64,000 nt of DNA from Euryodendron excelsum (Eukaryota; Streptophyta; Magnoliopsida; Ericales; Pentaphylacaceae), in contig CM065378.1 of assembly GCA_033060915.1 (NCBI GenBank), positions 1,849,001-1,913,000 on the forward strand, given 5' to 3'. The notes below the pieces were generated by a model. The model was not told the DNA's origin. It was given only the letters and a program-made list of their open reading frames with translations, and did not search any database. A program made the translations under genes and the position numbers. This document shows, one piece after another, positions 48,301-61,734 of the stretch. The stretch's first letter is position 1; the number at the start of each line of letters is the position of its first letter.

Positions 48301-51300
48301 CAGGAGCTTGAGCGAAGAGAGGAGGAGCGTCGTAGGGAGCATTTGCGTGAGAGAGAAAAAGACAGAGAAAGGGAGAAGGAACGGGAACGAGAACGAGAAC
48401 GAGAACGAGAACGAGATCGAGAACGGAAACGGGAAAGAGAGCGTGAACGGGAACGCATGTTGGAGCGGCGGGAGAAAGAGAGAGATCGAGAGCGTGAACG
48501 CGGACCTGAAATTAGGCGTGAACGTGGACCTGAAATTGGGCGTGAACGAACTCTACCCAGAATCTCTAGGGACAGGGCTGATCAACGTGGTTCCTCATTG
48601 ACAAAGGACGTGAGGTCTTTACGAAGAGATTCACCACGTCGTGAAGCTTCGCATAGGTGGATCTTGATGTTACTTTTGTGTGCAGTTCTGTTTATATAGC
48701 TGCTTTAACTTGCAGCCTTCATAACTAACTTGGTGTTCTCTCATGCTGAAGGCATCATTCACCTGTTAAAGAAAAAAGAAGAGAATATGCCTGCAAGGTA
48801 AAAAAGCTTATACAAGAGCTTAGTCATTGAATGATTATCGGAACTTTTTTTTTCAAAGATCTGGCGTTTCCCTGTGGCATTTGGTGTTGAGAGCTTCTAT
48901 GTCCTTGTTCCTGCTATTCACTTTTGTGTTGGGGGTCTATGGAGTACCACTTTGTGTAGGTTTCTGGCTCCAAATTTGATTGTCACTTCCTTGGGAATCA
49001 TTGCACTCTCTTACTTTTTGAGGACCTCTATATCTTTTTGCTCTTGACCCTTCTAAAGTTTCTTTTATATCACATGGCTTCCTATTGTCCTTTGGCTCTG
49101 GATTTGGTTGGTTACTTCCTTGGGTTGACTTTTCTGCTATCGTGTATTGAGAACTTTCAACTTCAATTTTTATTTCCTTGGGAATTCTGTTGACTCTTAC
49201 TTTTTGAGGACCTCTATCTCTTTTTGTACATTACCCTTATAAACTTTCTTCTATATCACATTACTTCCTGAAGCCCTTTGGCTCTGGTTTGACTGTTTAC
49301 TTCCTTGGAATGACTTTTCTTCTTTTATGCTTTTGAGAGCGCTTATTTCTTCATCTCTGTTGCTATTGCTTCATAAAATTATTTCTTTCTTTATCCTTCT
49401 CTTAAATCTCTATTCCAGGCATTTAGTTTCTTTGATAGTGTTCTGTGTGATATCTTTTGCTGAATCCAGAAATATTTCACTAATGTGGATGGCTATTAGT
49501 TTTTCTGCCATTATAGCCACTTCAGTCATGAACTTTGCTTTTAGGAAGAAGTATTTTGAACTCTAGAAAGTTGAGTTTTTTACTGTGATATTCTACATAT
49601 CTTCTTGTTTCCTTGTTTCATATATATTGTTTTTGTTAAGTAGGATTTATTTGGTGCATGTTCTATAATTGTATACTTTCTGAATGTTTTATTTTGGTTT
49701 TTTGTTTTTATCTGATTGCTATCTTAATGTCTATGGATTTCAATCTTGATGTAAATGAATGCTGTCCATGCAGGTTTACTCGTCTAGTCTGGTAGATGTT
49801 GAGAGAGATTATTTGTCATTGGATAAGCGATATCCCAAACTTTTTATTTCTCCAGATTGCTCCAAGGTATTCTAACTTATTATAATCTCAAGGGAAAACC
49901 ACTTTAAAATGTTTGATAAAATTGTTTTGATGCATTGCAACTGTCTTTAGGTTGTCGTGAACTGGCCAAGGGAGAATCTTAAAATTTCTTTCTATAATCC
50001 TGCCAGGTACTTTGCTCCTGGTTGCTCTCTAATTTGTATTTCTTTCTTAAGTTCTAATACTTCCTATTGTCTTGGCTTCCACTTCAGCTTTAAACCTTTT
50101 GTTTATTTATTCTTTTTCAATTCTTTGGACCGGAAAGGGAATTAGCCAGGTCTCTGCTATTGGGAGACCACCTCTATTATATGTCCACATTCAAGATCAT
50201 CTTTTGCTGCCGAGAACCAAGGAAAAAAAAAAAAGAAAAAAAAGGAAATATAACGTTATTTTTGTTTTATTTAAACTCTAGAAAGTTGTTATTTTTGTGG
50301 TTCTTTGGCTCTTTTACATCACCTTCTCTATAACAAAATGTTATTAGCAATCAATAATTTTGTAAAGAAATGAAAATAAGAATAACTGTCTGGTGCCATT
50401 TGGGATGGAACAGTTTTGAGCACGATTTTGTTGAAGAGGATACTGCAACTAAGCAGAAAGAACCACCTACCATACCGTCAGCTGATGATCCTGTAAAAAT
50501 TGGAACTACCGTGTGGAATGCAAAGGTAGATAATGGCTAAACTGATGTTGTTATACATGCATAGATATGTGTCAGAAATGCTGCATCTAGCATGATTAAT
50601 ATAGAACTTAATGGATTGAACTGATTATTCCTGCATTGCTGGTTTGTATGAAGATCAGTAACAATTAGGTGTGAGAACTTATAGCTGTCTATTTAATTCG
50701 TGTCTTATGTCATAAGCAAGTTCGAATCTTCTATCTATGGGTCATCCTGCAAAGTTCTTGGCCTTGTTGATATTTGTCAGCTTATTAAATTAAGGGTTAA
50801 TTACACTTCGCATCCTTGCACTTTACACCAAATCCCACTTCAGGACCTTTACTTTCAATTATAAAAATTAAGCCCTTACACTTCTAATTTGTTGTAATGT
50901 CAACCTTATGCTTACTTTCGTTTAGAAAATTGACGAAAAATTCACATATGACAAGCACGTTGCCTTTTTCAAGGGGAGAAGATGTAAAATCATACTTCTT
51001 CCTAATAATCTACTATAAATTCCTCTTAAATCACTCCAAAATCATGAGTATAATCAACTTTGTGATGTATATAATGCAACAAGGCTTCATATAAAAGCTC
51101 CCAATTTTACTCAAGTGCAATATATGTGAGTCTTTGAATGAAAAATGGTTAAATTTTAGCATATTTGTCTCTTGAAAAAGGCCATGCGACATTAGATACG
51201 AATTTTCTGTCTATTTTTCAAGTAGAAGCTTGACATTGCAACAAATTGAAAGTGTAAGAGTTTAATTGTTACAATTAAAAGTGAAGGTCTTGAAGTGAAA

Positions 51301-54300
51301 TTTGGTATAAAGTGCAGGGGTGCAACGTGTAATTGACCTTAATGGAGGATGATGCTTACATGTATACATATATAAAGAAAGGAGAGTGATGCTTGAAGCA
51401 TTAAACTATTGAATAGATACACACATTCATGCACCATTAAGTTTATCATGGATGTTTTGAATACAGCGCAAAGACTCGTCACATTGACAGTGTATATTCA
51501 TTCTTTCCCTTTTCCTCCCTAAGGTCATTGTAGATACTGAAATATGCTGACGTCCTCATGTACTGGTAAATGCCTTCTAGTTATTAGATTGACACATTGA
51601 CACTGTAAAACTTATCTTGCCTGCAGTGCAATTGTCAAAGCACGGAAAGATTACTCAATTGCATTCCATATAATTATATTTCTGCATCTTACAGAATGTT
51701 ACATGATAGCAACATTTTATTCCTATTGATGTACTGTGTCATCCGTCTTAATGCTCTCTCTCTCTCTCTCTCTCTCCCTGTGAATCAGATGATTTTGATG
51801 AGTGGGCTTAGCCAAAATGCTTTGGAGGAGCTGTCATCTGAAAAAAGCTATGATGATCGCATCCCCCATTTTTGCAATATCCTGAGGTTTGCCATTCTTA
51901 AAAAGGATCATTCCTTCATGGCAATTGGAGGCCCATGGGATACAGTTGATGGTGGGGATCCATCAGTTGACGATTCCTCTCTAGTTCGAACTGTTCTTAG
52001 GTCTCTGCTTTACTTTGTTAATTGTATCCTCTTGCAGAGAAGTTATACAATTGTTAACTGTACTGAAGAGGTTTATGCTCTTTCAGATACGCAAAGGACA
52101 TCACCCAACTTGATTTGAAGAACTGCAGGCAGTGGAACCGTTTGCTTGAGGTAGTGTTTTCTATTGGTGCTTAATTTGTTGTCTGCGAATGGAAGTTGTA
52201 GAAAGTAGGAAAGCAGAAGAGAGACCTAAAAGACAAGTATATCATATGTTTATGAGATAATGTGGTACAGATTCGAAAGCTAATTTCTTCTTTTTTTAAG
52301 ACTATCTAGGATAATCAATAAAGATAATCTAATAATTTAATTAAAAAATGGATTATTATTATTTTTTGGGTCAAGTCTTATTCCGTAGGTAGTGTAAATG
52401 ACCAAGTTGGAGACAACATGTGTTTCTCCTTAATATACTGTAGAGATGTTTTTAGAGGTCCCCTCATTCTTTATTTTTTTTATTTGTTGTTTGAAAAAGT
52501 ATGAATATGGACATGTTACTCAAATTGAAAGCCATATTTGTTATCTATCAAAAAATAAAAATAAAAAAGCCATATTTGTTAGCTATAAGGATTTAAAGCT
52601 AAAATATAATAATTTCTTTTAATAATAAGTAGTGTTATCAGAAAATGCTAATACCTTAGTGATTTACATTTTTAGAACGTTATGCCAAAACATGGTACAC
52701 TTTCATTCGAAAATGGATTTTGGGCAGAACAATATGCAAAAAATTGTGTGATAATACACCTAGAAATGTGTTTTTACTTGATTAATTTAAAAAATAAACT
52801 TTATTTTATTGGATGTAATGAAAGGTGCTCTAGACGTACCTGAAATTATAAGGGCATAATTTATATAACTCTACCTCTATTGTACCACATTTTTTAGCAC
52901 ATGGCATTCCATATTCCGATTTCTGTTCCACGTACTAGAACGATCTGCGTTCCAGCTAACATAGGGAAAGACTAATAGATTAAAATTGATTCTCTACGAG
53001 GTAGTAGATTAAAATTGCCTGTATATGTACATGCATAAATTAACGAGGATAACAAGTTGGTGCGACTTTCCTTAATGAAGTGGATTAGAAATTTTATCTG
53101 AGAGAATGGGCTTTGTAGGAAGACAGTGAAGGTAATAAACCAGTGGAGTTGTACCCTTGATTATGCAAAGTTGAAGGTTTTAGTTCTGTGCATAATCGGT
53201 GTTGTCCTTTTCTATTATCTTTTATTTTTTCTCTTTTTATGTAGTGAGGGAAATGGCAGTCACGAGGGGAAGAAGGGATTTGTGTGTTGGTTTCCTCAAA
53301 TAAGCTAAATCTTTTTTTCCCCTGACAAGTAACTATGGTATTAACAGGATGCCTAGGAGATTAATCTTATTCATAAGGGATATACAAATAGAAAACATCA
53401 AATATAAACTATAAATCTCAAAACTTAGTTGCCCTATAAAATCAACCAAGAAAAAAGAAGAGTTCCTTTTTTTTTTTTTGGGATAAGTCACAGGACCTGT
53501 CCTTCATCCAAAAAATAATTAGATTGAAGTAAGGTTAGTGTAAGTGTATAATAGCTGTCTCTACGGCTCAATTCTTTTTTTTTTTTACTTTCTTTTTGTA
53601 CAAGTAATTGTTTAAGCTTGTGTTTCTTCGATCAGGCACCACTGTTTTGTGCAATGATATAAACTTTAGCTGCCAAGAGTGAGGATGTGGAGTTGAGTAT
53701 GATGGCAGCTACTTTGCACGGATAAGGGTTACATTTATAGACGTCAAACCTTTGTTGCACCGTTACTAACGAGTGCCACCACTGGGCGGTGGCCTTCTTT
53801 GTACTACAATAAACATTGAATGGACATTTCTGGCCTTTTTAGGAACTAGAAAGTTGTCCTTTTAAATTTCCAAAGTTTTGAGGGTGTAATAACTACATAT
53901 TTTTTCCACCCCCTTAGAAGTAAATTCTGTTCCACACTTCCACTAAATAATTGAAAAGGTCTCTTAGTGGTGACTCAGGAACATCTATATTACACTATGA
54001 AGGCAACTCACTATCTTGGTGTGTTGAAGGTCTGTCACATTTTTGTTATTCCTGCTATGGCCTCCAACCACCAAATCGAAAGTAGCATCAAGGGTAAACA
54101 TGTAAATTTTATATGCCTTCCAGTGGAAATCACCAGTTGCACAAACTTCACCATGTGGAAACCACCCCAAAGCAAACCACACCCCCCAAACACCCCCCCG
54201 CGGGCGGGTTGTATATCGTAACCTTCACATGGGTGGTGATCATGCATGTATGTGATTGTGCCCATGTCTAGTTGTAGGGTGGATCCTAGGGTCTAAATCT

Positions 54301-57300
54301 CATTCTTCATTAACAAAGAATTTATAAAAAGGTCCTCCTGCTGTTCATCTTGAGGTGGCCCTTGAGCTGGGTACCTGTTCATTTAACTCTGCCATTATCA
54401 GTTGTCATGTGAGGACAACTTGCATCAATTTGTTACCACATCAATCCCTGCTTGTTATGGTTACTTATTGTTTATTATACCTATCAACTGTGCAGTTGGT
54501 CATCATTAGAGAGCACTTTGGGCATGTAAAGTGTTTCCTTTTGACAGTGGAACTTATTCTGATTGAGTTTCTTACATTTCACTCTTCTAGAGTCAGGATG
54601 TTTAGATGAAAACATTGTACTGTTTGTTTTCCATCAAGTCTGATCAGATGCTGCACGGGGGCATTGCTAGCATCTCATCTTTAGCTTCTTTTGTTTTTTG
54701 GAATAATTAATTAGATATGTTACTTCTCGGTTTCTTGCACGCTTGGCATGAAAACTGCAAGCTATTTGTCCTTGACCTTTGCAGATACATTATGAAAGAG
54801 TTGGCAAGGACGGGCTGTTTAGCCACAAAGAAGTCACTGTACTGTACGTGCCAGATTTGTCAGATTGTCTCCCATCACTGGAAGCATGGCGAGACCAATG
54901 GCTTGCCCACAAGAAGGCTATTGCTGAGAGAGAGCAGCAGCGTGCTCTGAAAAAGGAGGTATGCTGTTTTCGTTTACTCTGAAACAGCATTGTTGCTAGT
55001 CTTACCTTATAATCTGTTTGACTTTGTAGAATATGCTTAATGCTTAAAGAGACATTTTAAATGGTGGTATTGCACCTTGTCTCTATGCCATATAACAATC
55101 TAAAGGAAAGTTTCTAGGTGAAGTTCTCAATTGCAATATTCTTATGGGGCTGCTATCTGAGGATTTCCATTTCATCCTCTATTGACCAGCTGCTGTTATA
55201 TGGTTGCCCCTCTTATTTTCATATGGGATTTGGGTAGACCTAAAAGTGCCCTAAGAAGGAGTGGACCAACTGGAGAGTTGTTTGCAGTTCAAATTGCAGT
55301 GTAAGCATAAAAAAAGAATGGGATGCACTACGTGTTTAGTGTTATTGTTTGAGGCATGTTATGCTAATAGCATGGAATTGTGTTAAGTGCATACAGTTCG
55401 ATGTGTTGCATTAAGTGAATAAAGTATATCAAGTTTTCATCGAGTTAATTAGCATCAAGTTGATGTGTTGCATGGGATGGAAAGAGATATGATGTCTTTT
55501 GATTTCATTTTTCTATTATGAATTTAATAGATTTACATAATATGTGGGAGAAACATGTGCTTAAATATTCCTTAGGTTGGAAAGAAAGAACTTTTAGTAA
55601 TGGTGCTTGTCTATGTTGACCAAAGGCTTAGAGCCTCTTGTTAGCGTATACGGACCTTTATTAATATTTGTTTGTCTTGTTTTTGTGGCAGCTGTGCCTT
55701 TTACTGTATCTTTGTGATGGGCTATTTGTTATTGTTGTCAACTGTTGTGTTATATATCCTTTTCAGTGTTTTAGTAATGTGATATTGTATCTTTTTTTCT
55801 TTTCTCTCTTTCTTTTTTTTGTTGGTTGTTGGGTGGTGGGGGTAATTGAACTTATTATTGTATCATTATGACATGATGGGTTTGTTTCTTCTCCTCCTCA
55901 TCCTCCCTTTTCTTTAAAACTTTGGAAGTAGGTATGATGAAATTTGTAGCACGTGGAAGATTCATATATTGTAGGAATCAAGCTTTGAGCCCTATATGAT
56001 TAGTTTTTTGAAATATACTTGGGGATCAAAGAGATAGTCATCTATTCATTGAACCTTATTGCATGAACAGTTATGACAAACGACATTACATTCCAGTATT
56101 CCACTGATTCATCCTCAAGTCTTTGCTTAAGTGGGAAAATATATTCCGGCCAAATTATTTTCCAAGTAAAGTTTTCCAAGTAAAACAGTAGAAATCTAAG
56201 AAAAATTTTGGCCTTCTGATTTTCACAAATTTGATTCTCAACGAGATTTGCTGATAGTTCCGAATTCTTTTTGTGTCTATAGATATGCAAGAAAATTTAT
56301 GTACTTGATCACAAGCTGCAACGCTGCTTTTTTTGGATGTTCATCTTTTATGAACACTCCTTTAATTTTGTTTATTTTGCTTATCAGCCTTGATGTATTG
56401 TCCCTTGTAGTTTTGGTGTGTGGTCGATATTATTGATTGTGTAAAATGACATAAATGAAAAGATTTATATCTTCCAGCTCATCTTCTTTTTTGACCAACG
56501 GGAGGGAGGAAAATAGCTGGCGTGTAAAGAAAGCAACATCATTTTTACCTTATGAGTCCAAACTCAATTTTCTTTTCTTTTCTTTTTTTCACAGCAGAAA
56601 ACATCTGCACCAAAATCTGGTTTGTTTTTCATGATTTTTCTGTTTTCTGGGTTTTTTTATTTATTTATTGATTTTAGAATCCATTACTAACAAGCAACTG
56701 GAAATTTGTATTTTATTGGAAAATTTTTCTTTTCCTGATTTTATACCAAAATTAATAGAGCACAAACATGTAGAAAGTTTGAAGCTTTTAATCTAAACTT
56801 CTGAGATCCATCTATTAGAGGACCAAGATACATAGGTTTGATTACAGGGGAAAGATAACCTTAATTGCCCGATTACAGAAAGCCTTTAATTACACTAGGT
56901 TTATTCCCTTGTGAACACAAATGAAGACATGGAAAAAAACTCCGAGTTTTGTTTAGGGAGAAATCTAGGTTTTGTGAGGAGGTGATAATCCTGTAACTTG
57001 ATCTTCAAATGATTTGAATCAAAAGGTATTTTTACTTTACACAAATGGGAATCCTTTTTGTTGCGGAGCAACTAACACAATCAAAAATGGTTTTCTTTTT
57101 ATTTTTATTTTAGGTATTGCACTCTGCTGCATCAGTGGCTGAAGTATTGTCAGGTTAATTGTAAGATACATATGAGATTATATGATGCAACTAATGTCTC
57201 ATATATTAAAATCTTTAGGAGTAATAGTTTCCACATTGATATGCTTAATCGAATCGTAATTTATGTTGTCATGATCTCTCGTATTGTCCTATGTTTCCAC

Positions 57301-60300
57301 CAGCACTATTTAGGATATTCTTTAGTATTATAGTCTGATTAGATTTCAATTTGAAATATCTTAACTTTTTCAGATATTTTCTACCAAAAAAATGGGCTCG
57401 ATGTAATTGTTTTCTGTTGTCTGTCTGTTTAGTTATGGTATCCTTTTTAACTGAATGATAGTTCTAGATTTTATCCATGGATAGCGCTCCGGAAAATTTT
57501 AGAAATGTTTATTGTCCGTAGATTGTTTGATTTTGTGTGTTGGAGATGGATGAAAGGAATGAATTTGGAAGGTTCTGTGGGATTTCTTGTGCTGTTTATG
57601 AGTGTTAGCTCCATTGCCTAGACCTCTTAACTTCAAGATGGGTAGTCACATTCTTAAATCACAATGAGGGCAGAGCCGTAGTGAAGTTCTTGAACCACTA
57701 TCCATTAGTTATTTTAAGTAGCTTGTGGTTCCTTTATTTAAAAAAAAATGAAAATAAAGTATCTTTGGGTTCCTTGTCTTATACAGGGCTTACGAACAAG
57801 AGGGAGATAGAAAACAAAAGAAATTGTCCTCTTGTTTGTCTTCCCTGAGATAATAATTCGTGGTCTTGAGCCACGCTAGAAGGGAAAAGTACTTCAAATA
57901 TTGTAGATGATGTGTGGTTACTAGTTATATTTCATATATGTTTGCTTTTCTTCCCACTACTTTTTGAATTATTTTGTTTTCTTTTTTGTGCACGGCATGG
58001 TTAATCTGACAAACTATCGGGTTGGTTCCTACATGCCATTATTTTTCTTTGCTTTCTTTTGTCTTCCTACAATTTTGGCAATCAAACAAAGTTGGATAAA
58101 CTGTACCTTTTTGACTAATCTTTGTAATGTTTCTTTCATTTAGAAGTCTCGGGAGAAGAAGGAAGGGCTGAAAGGTAAATAACCCTCTAAACTTCTCAAA
58201 TATGGTGGTTTATATTTTTCTCTGATCAAATGAATTTTTTGTTAGCTTATTTTTTTTTCCAATTTAAGGTAAGGAATTTGATAAAGAAGTGAAGAGGGAT
58301 GACAAATCGGGGAAAAAAGTGGATTCTCCTTCATCTGGACAGGCAGTGGATGTCAACAAAGAGCTGAAAGACAACCATGAACTGAAAGGGAATGCAGCTG
58401 GCAAAGAGGGGGGCAAGAATGACAAGAAGTTTGATAAAAAAGAAGGCTCTGAAACAGGGGAGGAAAGTAATAATGTTGACAAACAGGAATTGGGAGGAAG
58501 TGCTGGTGTTCAGACAGCTGGTAGTGGAAAGTCAGGTAAAAAGAAAATTATAAGGAAAATTGTCAAACAGAAGGTTGCTGGTAAGAAAGATGGTGCAGAG
58601 AATCAAACAAAAGAGAACAATAAGCTGGAAGAGAAAAATGTCGGAGAGAAGATTGTAAACTTAGAAATCACTGGTCAACAGGATGAGCCATCTGCGAAAG
58701 CTGGTGTTAAAACTTTTATAAGAAAGAGAGTTGTGAAAAAGGTCCCAGTAGTGAAAACTGTTCAGAAAGAAAATGAAGGCACGCAGCCTGTGTTGAAAAC
58801 CGAGAAGGGACCCGAGTGTTCTGATGATAGAGCAAAGGTCATATCAGACTCAAGCAGTGCTGCTGTGGTGCAAGATTCTACTGTAAAAACAACTGCAAAG
58901 AAAAAAATAATTAAAAGGGTGCCTAAAAGAAAAGTAACTGTTGTGCAAGGTAATGATGGGGTTGCTGATAGTAAGAAAGAAGACGATAAGGATGGGAAAA
59001 AAGTAGTTCAGGCCGGTGATGAAGCAAAAATTATGGCAGAGCAAACTGTAGATGCTGACAGTCAAGTGTGTGAGTCCAAGTCAGAAAAGAGTATGACACC
59101 TGAACCAACCTCCAAGTTAGTGACTCCTCAGAAGCTAGATGATGTGGGCAATTCAAGTAAAACTGGAACTAAGGCTGACAAAGGAGATAAAAAGGATGAG
59201 AAGAGGGTTGCTGAGAGAAGTGGATCTGTGTCCAAAAGTGATAATGAGGCTGACAAGCAAAAAGTTTCTCATAAGGATAATCACAATGACAATAAGGAAA
59301 AATCAAAAGAAAGAGAAACATCAAAAGATGATGAGAAAAAAGACGGAGAAGGAAAAGATGAGTCTAGGACCAAGTCAAATAAGGAGGTGAAAGGAAAGAA
59401 ACAGCCTGAAGAACCTCCTCGGCGCCCTGGACTGTTTCTCCAAACAAAAGGGAGCAAAGATTCTAAAGTAGGTTGAATCTAAACCGAGAAATGTAGCTTT
59501 TATCTCCTATGGATAATTGCCAAAGATAGTTTTCATGCACTACTTTTGTAATAATAGACCCTACATGTACTACTTATCTAATTGTTTAATCCTCTGTTAC
59601 AGCTGCGTTCAATGTCACTCTCACTGGATTCACTTTTGGATTATACTGACAAGGACATTGAAGAATCAACATTTGAGGTGTGTTCTACTCCTTTCTTTAT
59701 CCCACCTTTTTTTGCCAAGTCCTTTCTTTATAGTTTTCCTTTCTTATCTCATTATGTAGGCAATATGCCTTATTTCTCATTGACAGTACTTTGGTGCTCT
59801 GGTTGTCCTCTGTTGTTCTCGTATGATGTCTTAAATTCAGGTTGCTCATAATATTGAAGTGAGATTACCTAGTTTTTTTGTTATGCCAATGGTTCTTGTT
59901 TGCCCTTCTCCCCCTTCTTTCTGCAGCTTTCACTGTTTGCAGAAACGCTCTACGAAATGCTTCAGTATCAAATGGGTTGTCGCCTTTTAACATTTCTGCA
60001 GGTTGGTTGAGGCAGTTCCTCTATATATGTATGTATTGCTGCTTTATTCAGTTGTTGGGTTATTTTGATTCATATGCCTGTTTCTTCCCCTCTCCCTTTT
60101 TTTGTTTGTATTTTCTGTATAGAAATTGCGCATAAAGTTTGTGACAGAAAGAAACCAACGTAAAAGACAACGGGAAGAAATTTCTAAGGAAAGTGAGAAA
60201 AATTCATCGACAAAGCGTGTGAAGACTGATGAGGCCACTGTGGAACCTGAATCTACCAAAACTGAAACACAGGATCCTGCTCATCAAGCTGATGGAAAAG

Positions 60301-61734
60301 CTATAGTCAGGGAAGAGGATACTTCTAATGATGGTGTTGAAAATATGAAACCAGAAGATGAAATGGATGATGAAGATCCAGAGGAAGATCCGGAGGAAGA
60401 TGAAGAAATGCCGGATGCGAGCCCCCAACATGATTTGTCGAATGAGGCAAGTCGTCCTTCCTCATTTTTCATTTCGCAATATAAAAAATGTGGATATATC
60501 ATTATTTATTTGTTTTTTGTTACTTCTCTGTAAAAGAAAACAGTTTTTTGGTTGACCTGTTGATTACTATATGGTGGACGTGGCATGACACTAAAATGGT
60601 AAACAGTCCTGATTAATCTCTTTGGATTTTCAGGACATACCCCTCTTTTTGAAGACCTGTCCTCTGACCCTACAGATTATTTCCAGTGTTGTGTGTTGTG
60701 ACATGTTAAATGCCAGAGAAGAAGTTTTATCCTCTAAGGGTCTACCTGATTCACTAAGTTCATTCCTGTTTCCTATAGTCAGGAAAGAAAGAAAAAAAAG
60801 CGGCCCTAGGAAAGTGTTGGTGATACTATTTTTGGGAAAACAAATTGAATTTAAAATCAGAAAACCATAGGTAAACGAGATGTAATATACAGGAAAGGAA
60901 CAGATTAGCATCATTAAAGGAAAACACAGTTTGTCAAGATTTCAGAAGAAATGTCATTTAACATGCTATTTAATTGGTTGTTGATGTATATTTATATATT
61001 TATGTTTGGTGATTTTCCTTTCCAGGAAAATGCTAAAGTGGGGACGACCGATGGAGATGTCAAGTCTGAAAAGGCAGTTGAGAATGCAAAGGATGAAGAA
61101 CAGGAAACTGCTAAGGGAACTTCAGAGAGGAAGCCTATGTTGGGTTCAGAGAGCAAAGAGAACTTAGGAAAGACAGAGACAGAGAAGAGAGAAACTCCGG
61201 TTCCCGTTGATAAGGAAATCTTGCAGGTATTTTTATGGAAATTTTCCTTGTCATCTACTTTTCATTTCCTGTATTTCTTTGTGCTTTAAATTTTTTCTTA
61301 CATTGCCCACCTTCATAACAGGCTTTCAGGTTTTTCGACCGGAATCGAGCTGGCTACATCAGGGTAAAATTAATGACTAGTATTTCTTGTCATTCTGTAC
61401 CGTTGTGCTATTAAGAATGATGGAGGGATTAAGCATTACATCTATTCACTTGCTTAGGTTGAAGATATGAGACTGATCATTCACAACTTGGGGAAATTTC
61501 TCTCACACAGGGATGTTAAGGTGAAAACTTGTGCTGTTATGCAATATTTGATCTGTGGTGTTATTTTATTTTTCAAAAAAGGAAAAATATAATCCATGCA
61601 CTACATCTGAGAGTTGATAGCTGTCAATTGCTGTCTTGCATCAGGAACTTGTTCAAAGTGCACTATTAAAGAGCAATACAGGGAGGGATGATCGGATTCT
61701 TTACAATAAGCTAGTGAGAATGCCTGATATTTAA
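45311..61734 (+). CDS. RSA1: RSA1/EMB1579-like nuclear protein (plant CCAR1/DBC1 relative), 1,419 aa
   Basis: Twenty-one exons join in frame: 45311-45397, 45910-46113, 47131-47421, 47557-47657, 47937-48656, 48752-48797, 49774-49866, 49951-50006, 50414-50525, 51789-52000, 52087-52150, 54785-54958, 58144-58174, 58269-59467, 59603-59677, 59927-60001, 60123-60446, 61026-61226, 61322-61363, 61458-61520, 61645-61734. Domains: low-complexity N-terminus with a Pro run (residues 14-19) and G/S/Y-rich stretch; Arg/Glu repeat region about 351-432; DBC1-type inactive Nudix region about 490-705 (LFISPDCSKVVVNWP, HFCNILRFAILKKDHSF, KDITQLDLKNCRQWN); Lys/Glu-rich low-complexity block 724-1125; conserved ELSLFAETLYEMLQ helix; bipartite basic signal 1193-1214; acidic stretch; EF-hand 1356-1390. 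In Arabidopsis the homologue is a nuclear calcium-binding protein needed for embryo development and salt tolerance. Intron 17 is GC-AG; all others are GT-AG. Confidence 0.93.
46917..47062 (+). repeat. two-copy tandem duplication in intron 2
   Basis: 'ccttggctgagctg.tttgacagtt' through 'ctagttgttga / attagttgttga' repeats with a period of about 83 bp. Confidence 0.8.
48990..49320 (+). repeat. two-copy tandem duplication in intron 6
   Basis: Period about 184 bp. Both copies run from 'ttccttgggaat' through 'tactttttgaggacctctat', 'tatatcaca' and 'cctttggctctgg' to 'gacttttct'. Confidence 0.8.
50790..51342. mobile_element. fold-back (MITE-like) element in intron 9 with long inverted arms
   Basis: TTAAGGGTTAATTACACTTC at the left is the inverse of the right end (reverse complement TTAAGGTCAATTACACGTTG). 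The arms stay alignable for at least 110 bp, and patchily to about 180 bp (CACTTTA.ACCAAAT, CTTACACTT.AATTTGTTG.AATGTCAA, GCCTTTTTCAAG). Total 553 bp with TTAA at each edge. Non-coding. It lies inside an RSA1-like intron and does not touch splice sites. Confidence 0.8.
51752..51777 (+). repeat. (CT)n tract forming the polypyrimidine tract of intron 9
   Basis: About twelve CT units end about ten bases before the acceptor of exon 10 (51789). It is likely to act as the polypyrimidine tract, so length changes could affect splicing. Confidence 0.75.
52151..54784 (+). other. large intron 11 of the RSA1-like gene
   Basis: 2.6 kb between firm exons. Frames inside (for example 53967-54221) do not continue the protein and have no recognised similarity. 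No bounded element was found. Confidence 0.6.
54959..58143 (+). other. large intron 12 of the RSA1-like gene
   Basis: 3.2 kb, T-rich, no recognised element or extra exon. The protein reads naturally from RALKKE straight into KSREKKE across it. Confidence 0.6.
60447..61025 (+). other. GC-AG intron (intron 17)
   Basis: The donor is GAG|GCAAGT, the strong consensus required by GC donors; the acceptor is TTTCCAG|GAA. Reading frame and homology continue cleanly (LSNE then ENAKVG). No GT donor nearby preserves the frame. Retention would add about 28 residues, stop before the EF-hand and delete it. Confidence 0.85.

Noticed and set aside
56585..56620. Possible extra mini-exon in intron 12 ('cacag|cagaaaacatctgc')
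   Set aside because: The protein continues naturally from exon 12 to exon 13 without it, and no good donor follows.
58850..59065. Antisense frames opposite the large Lys-rich exon
   Set aside because: They are shadows of the long low-complexity coding exon 14 of the RSA1-like gene.
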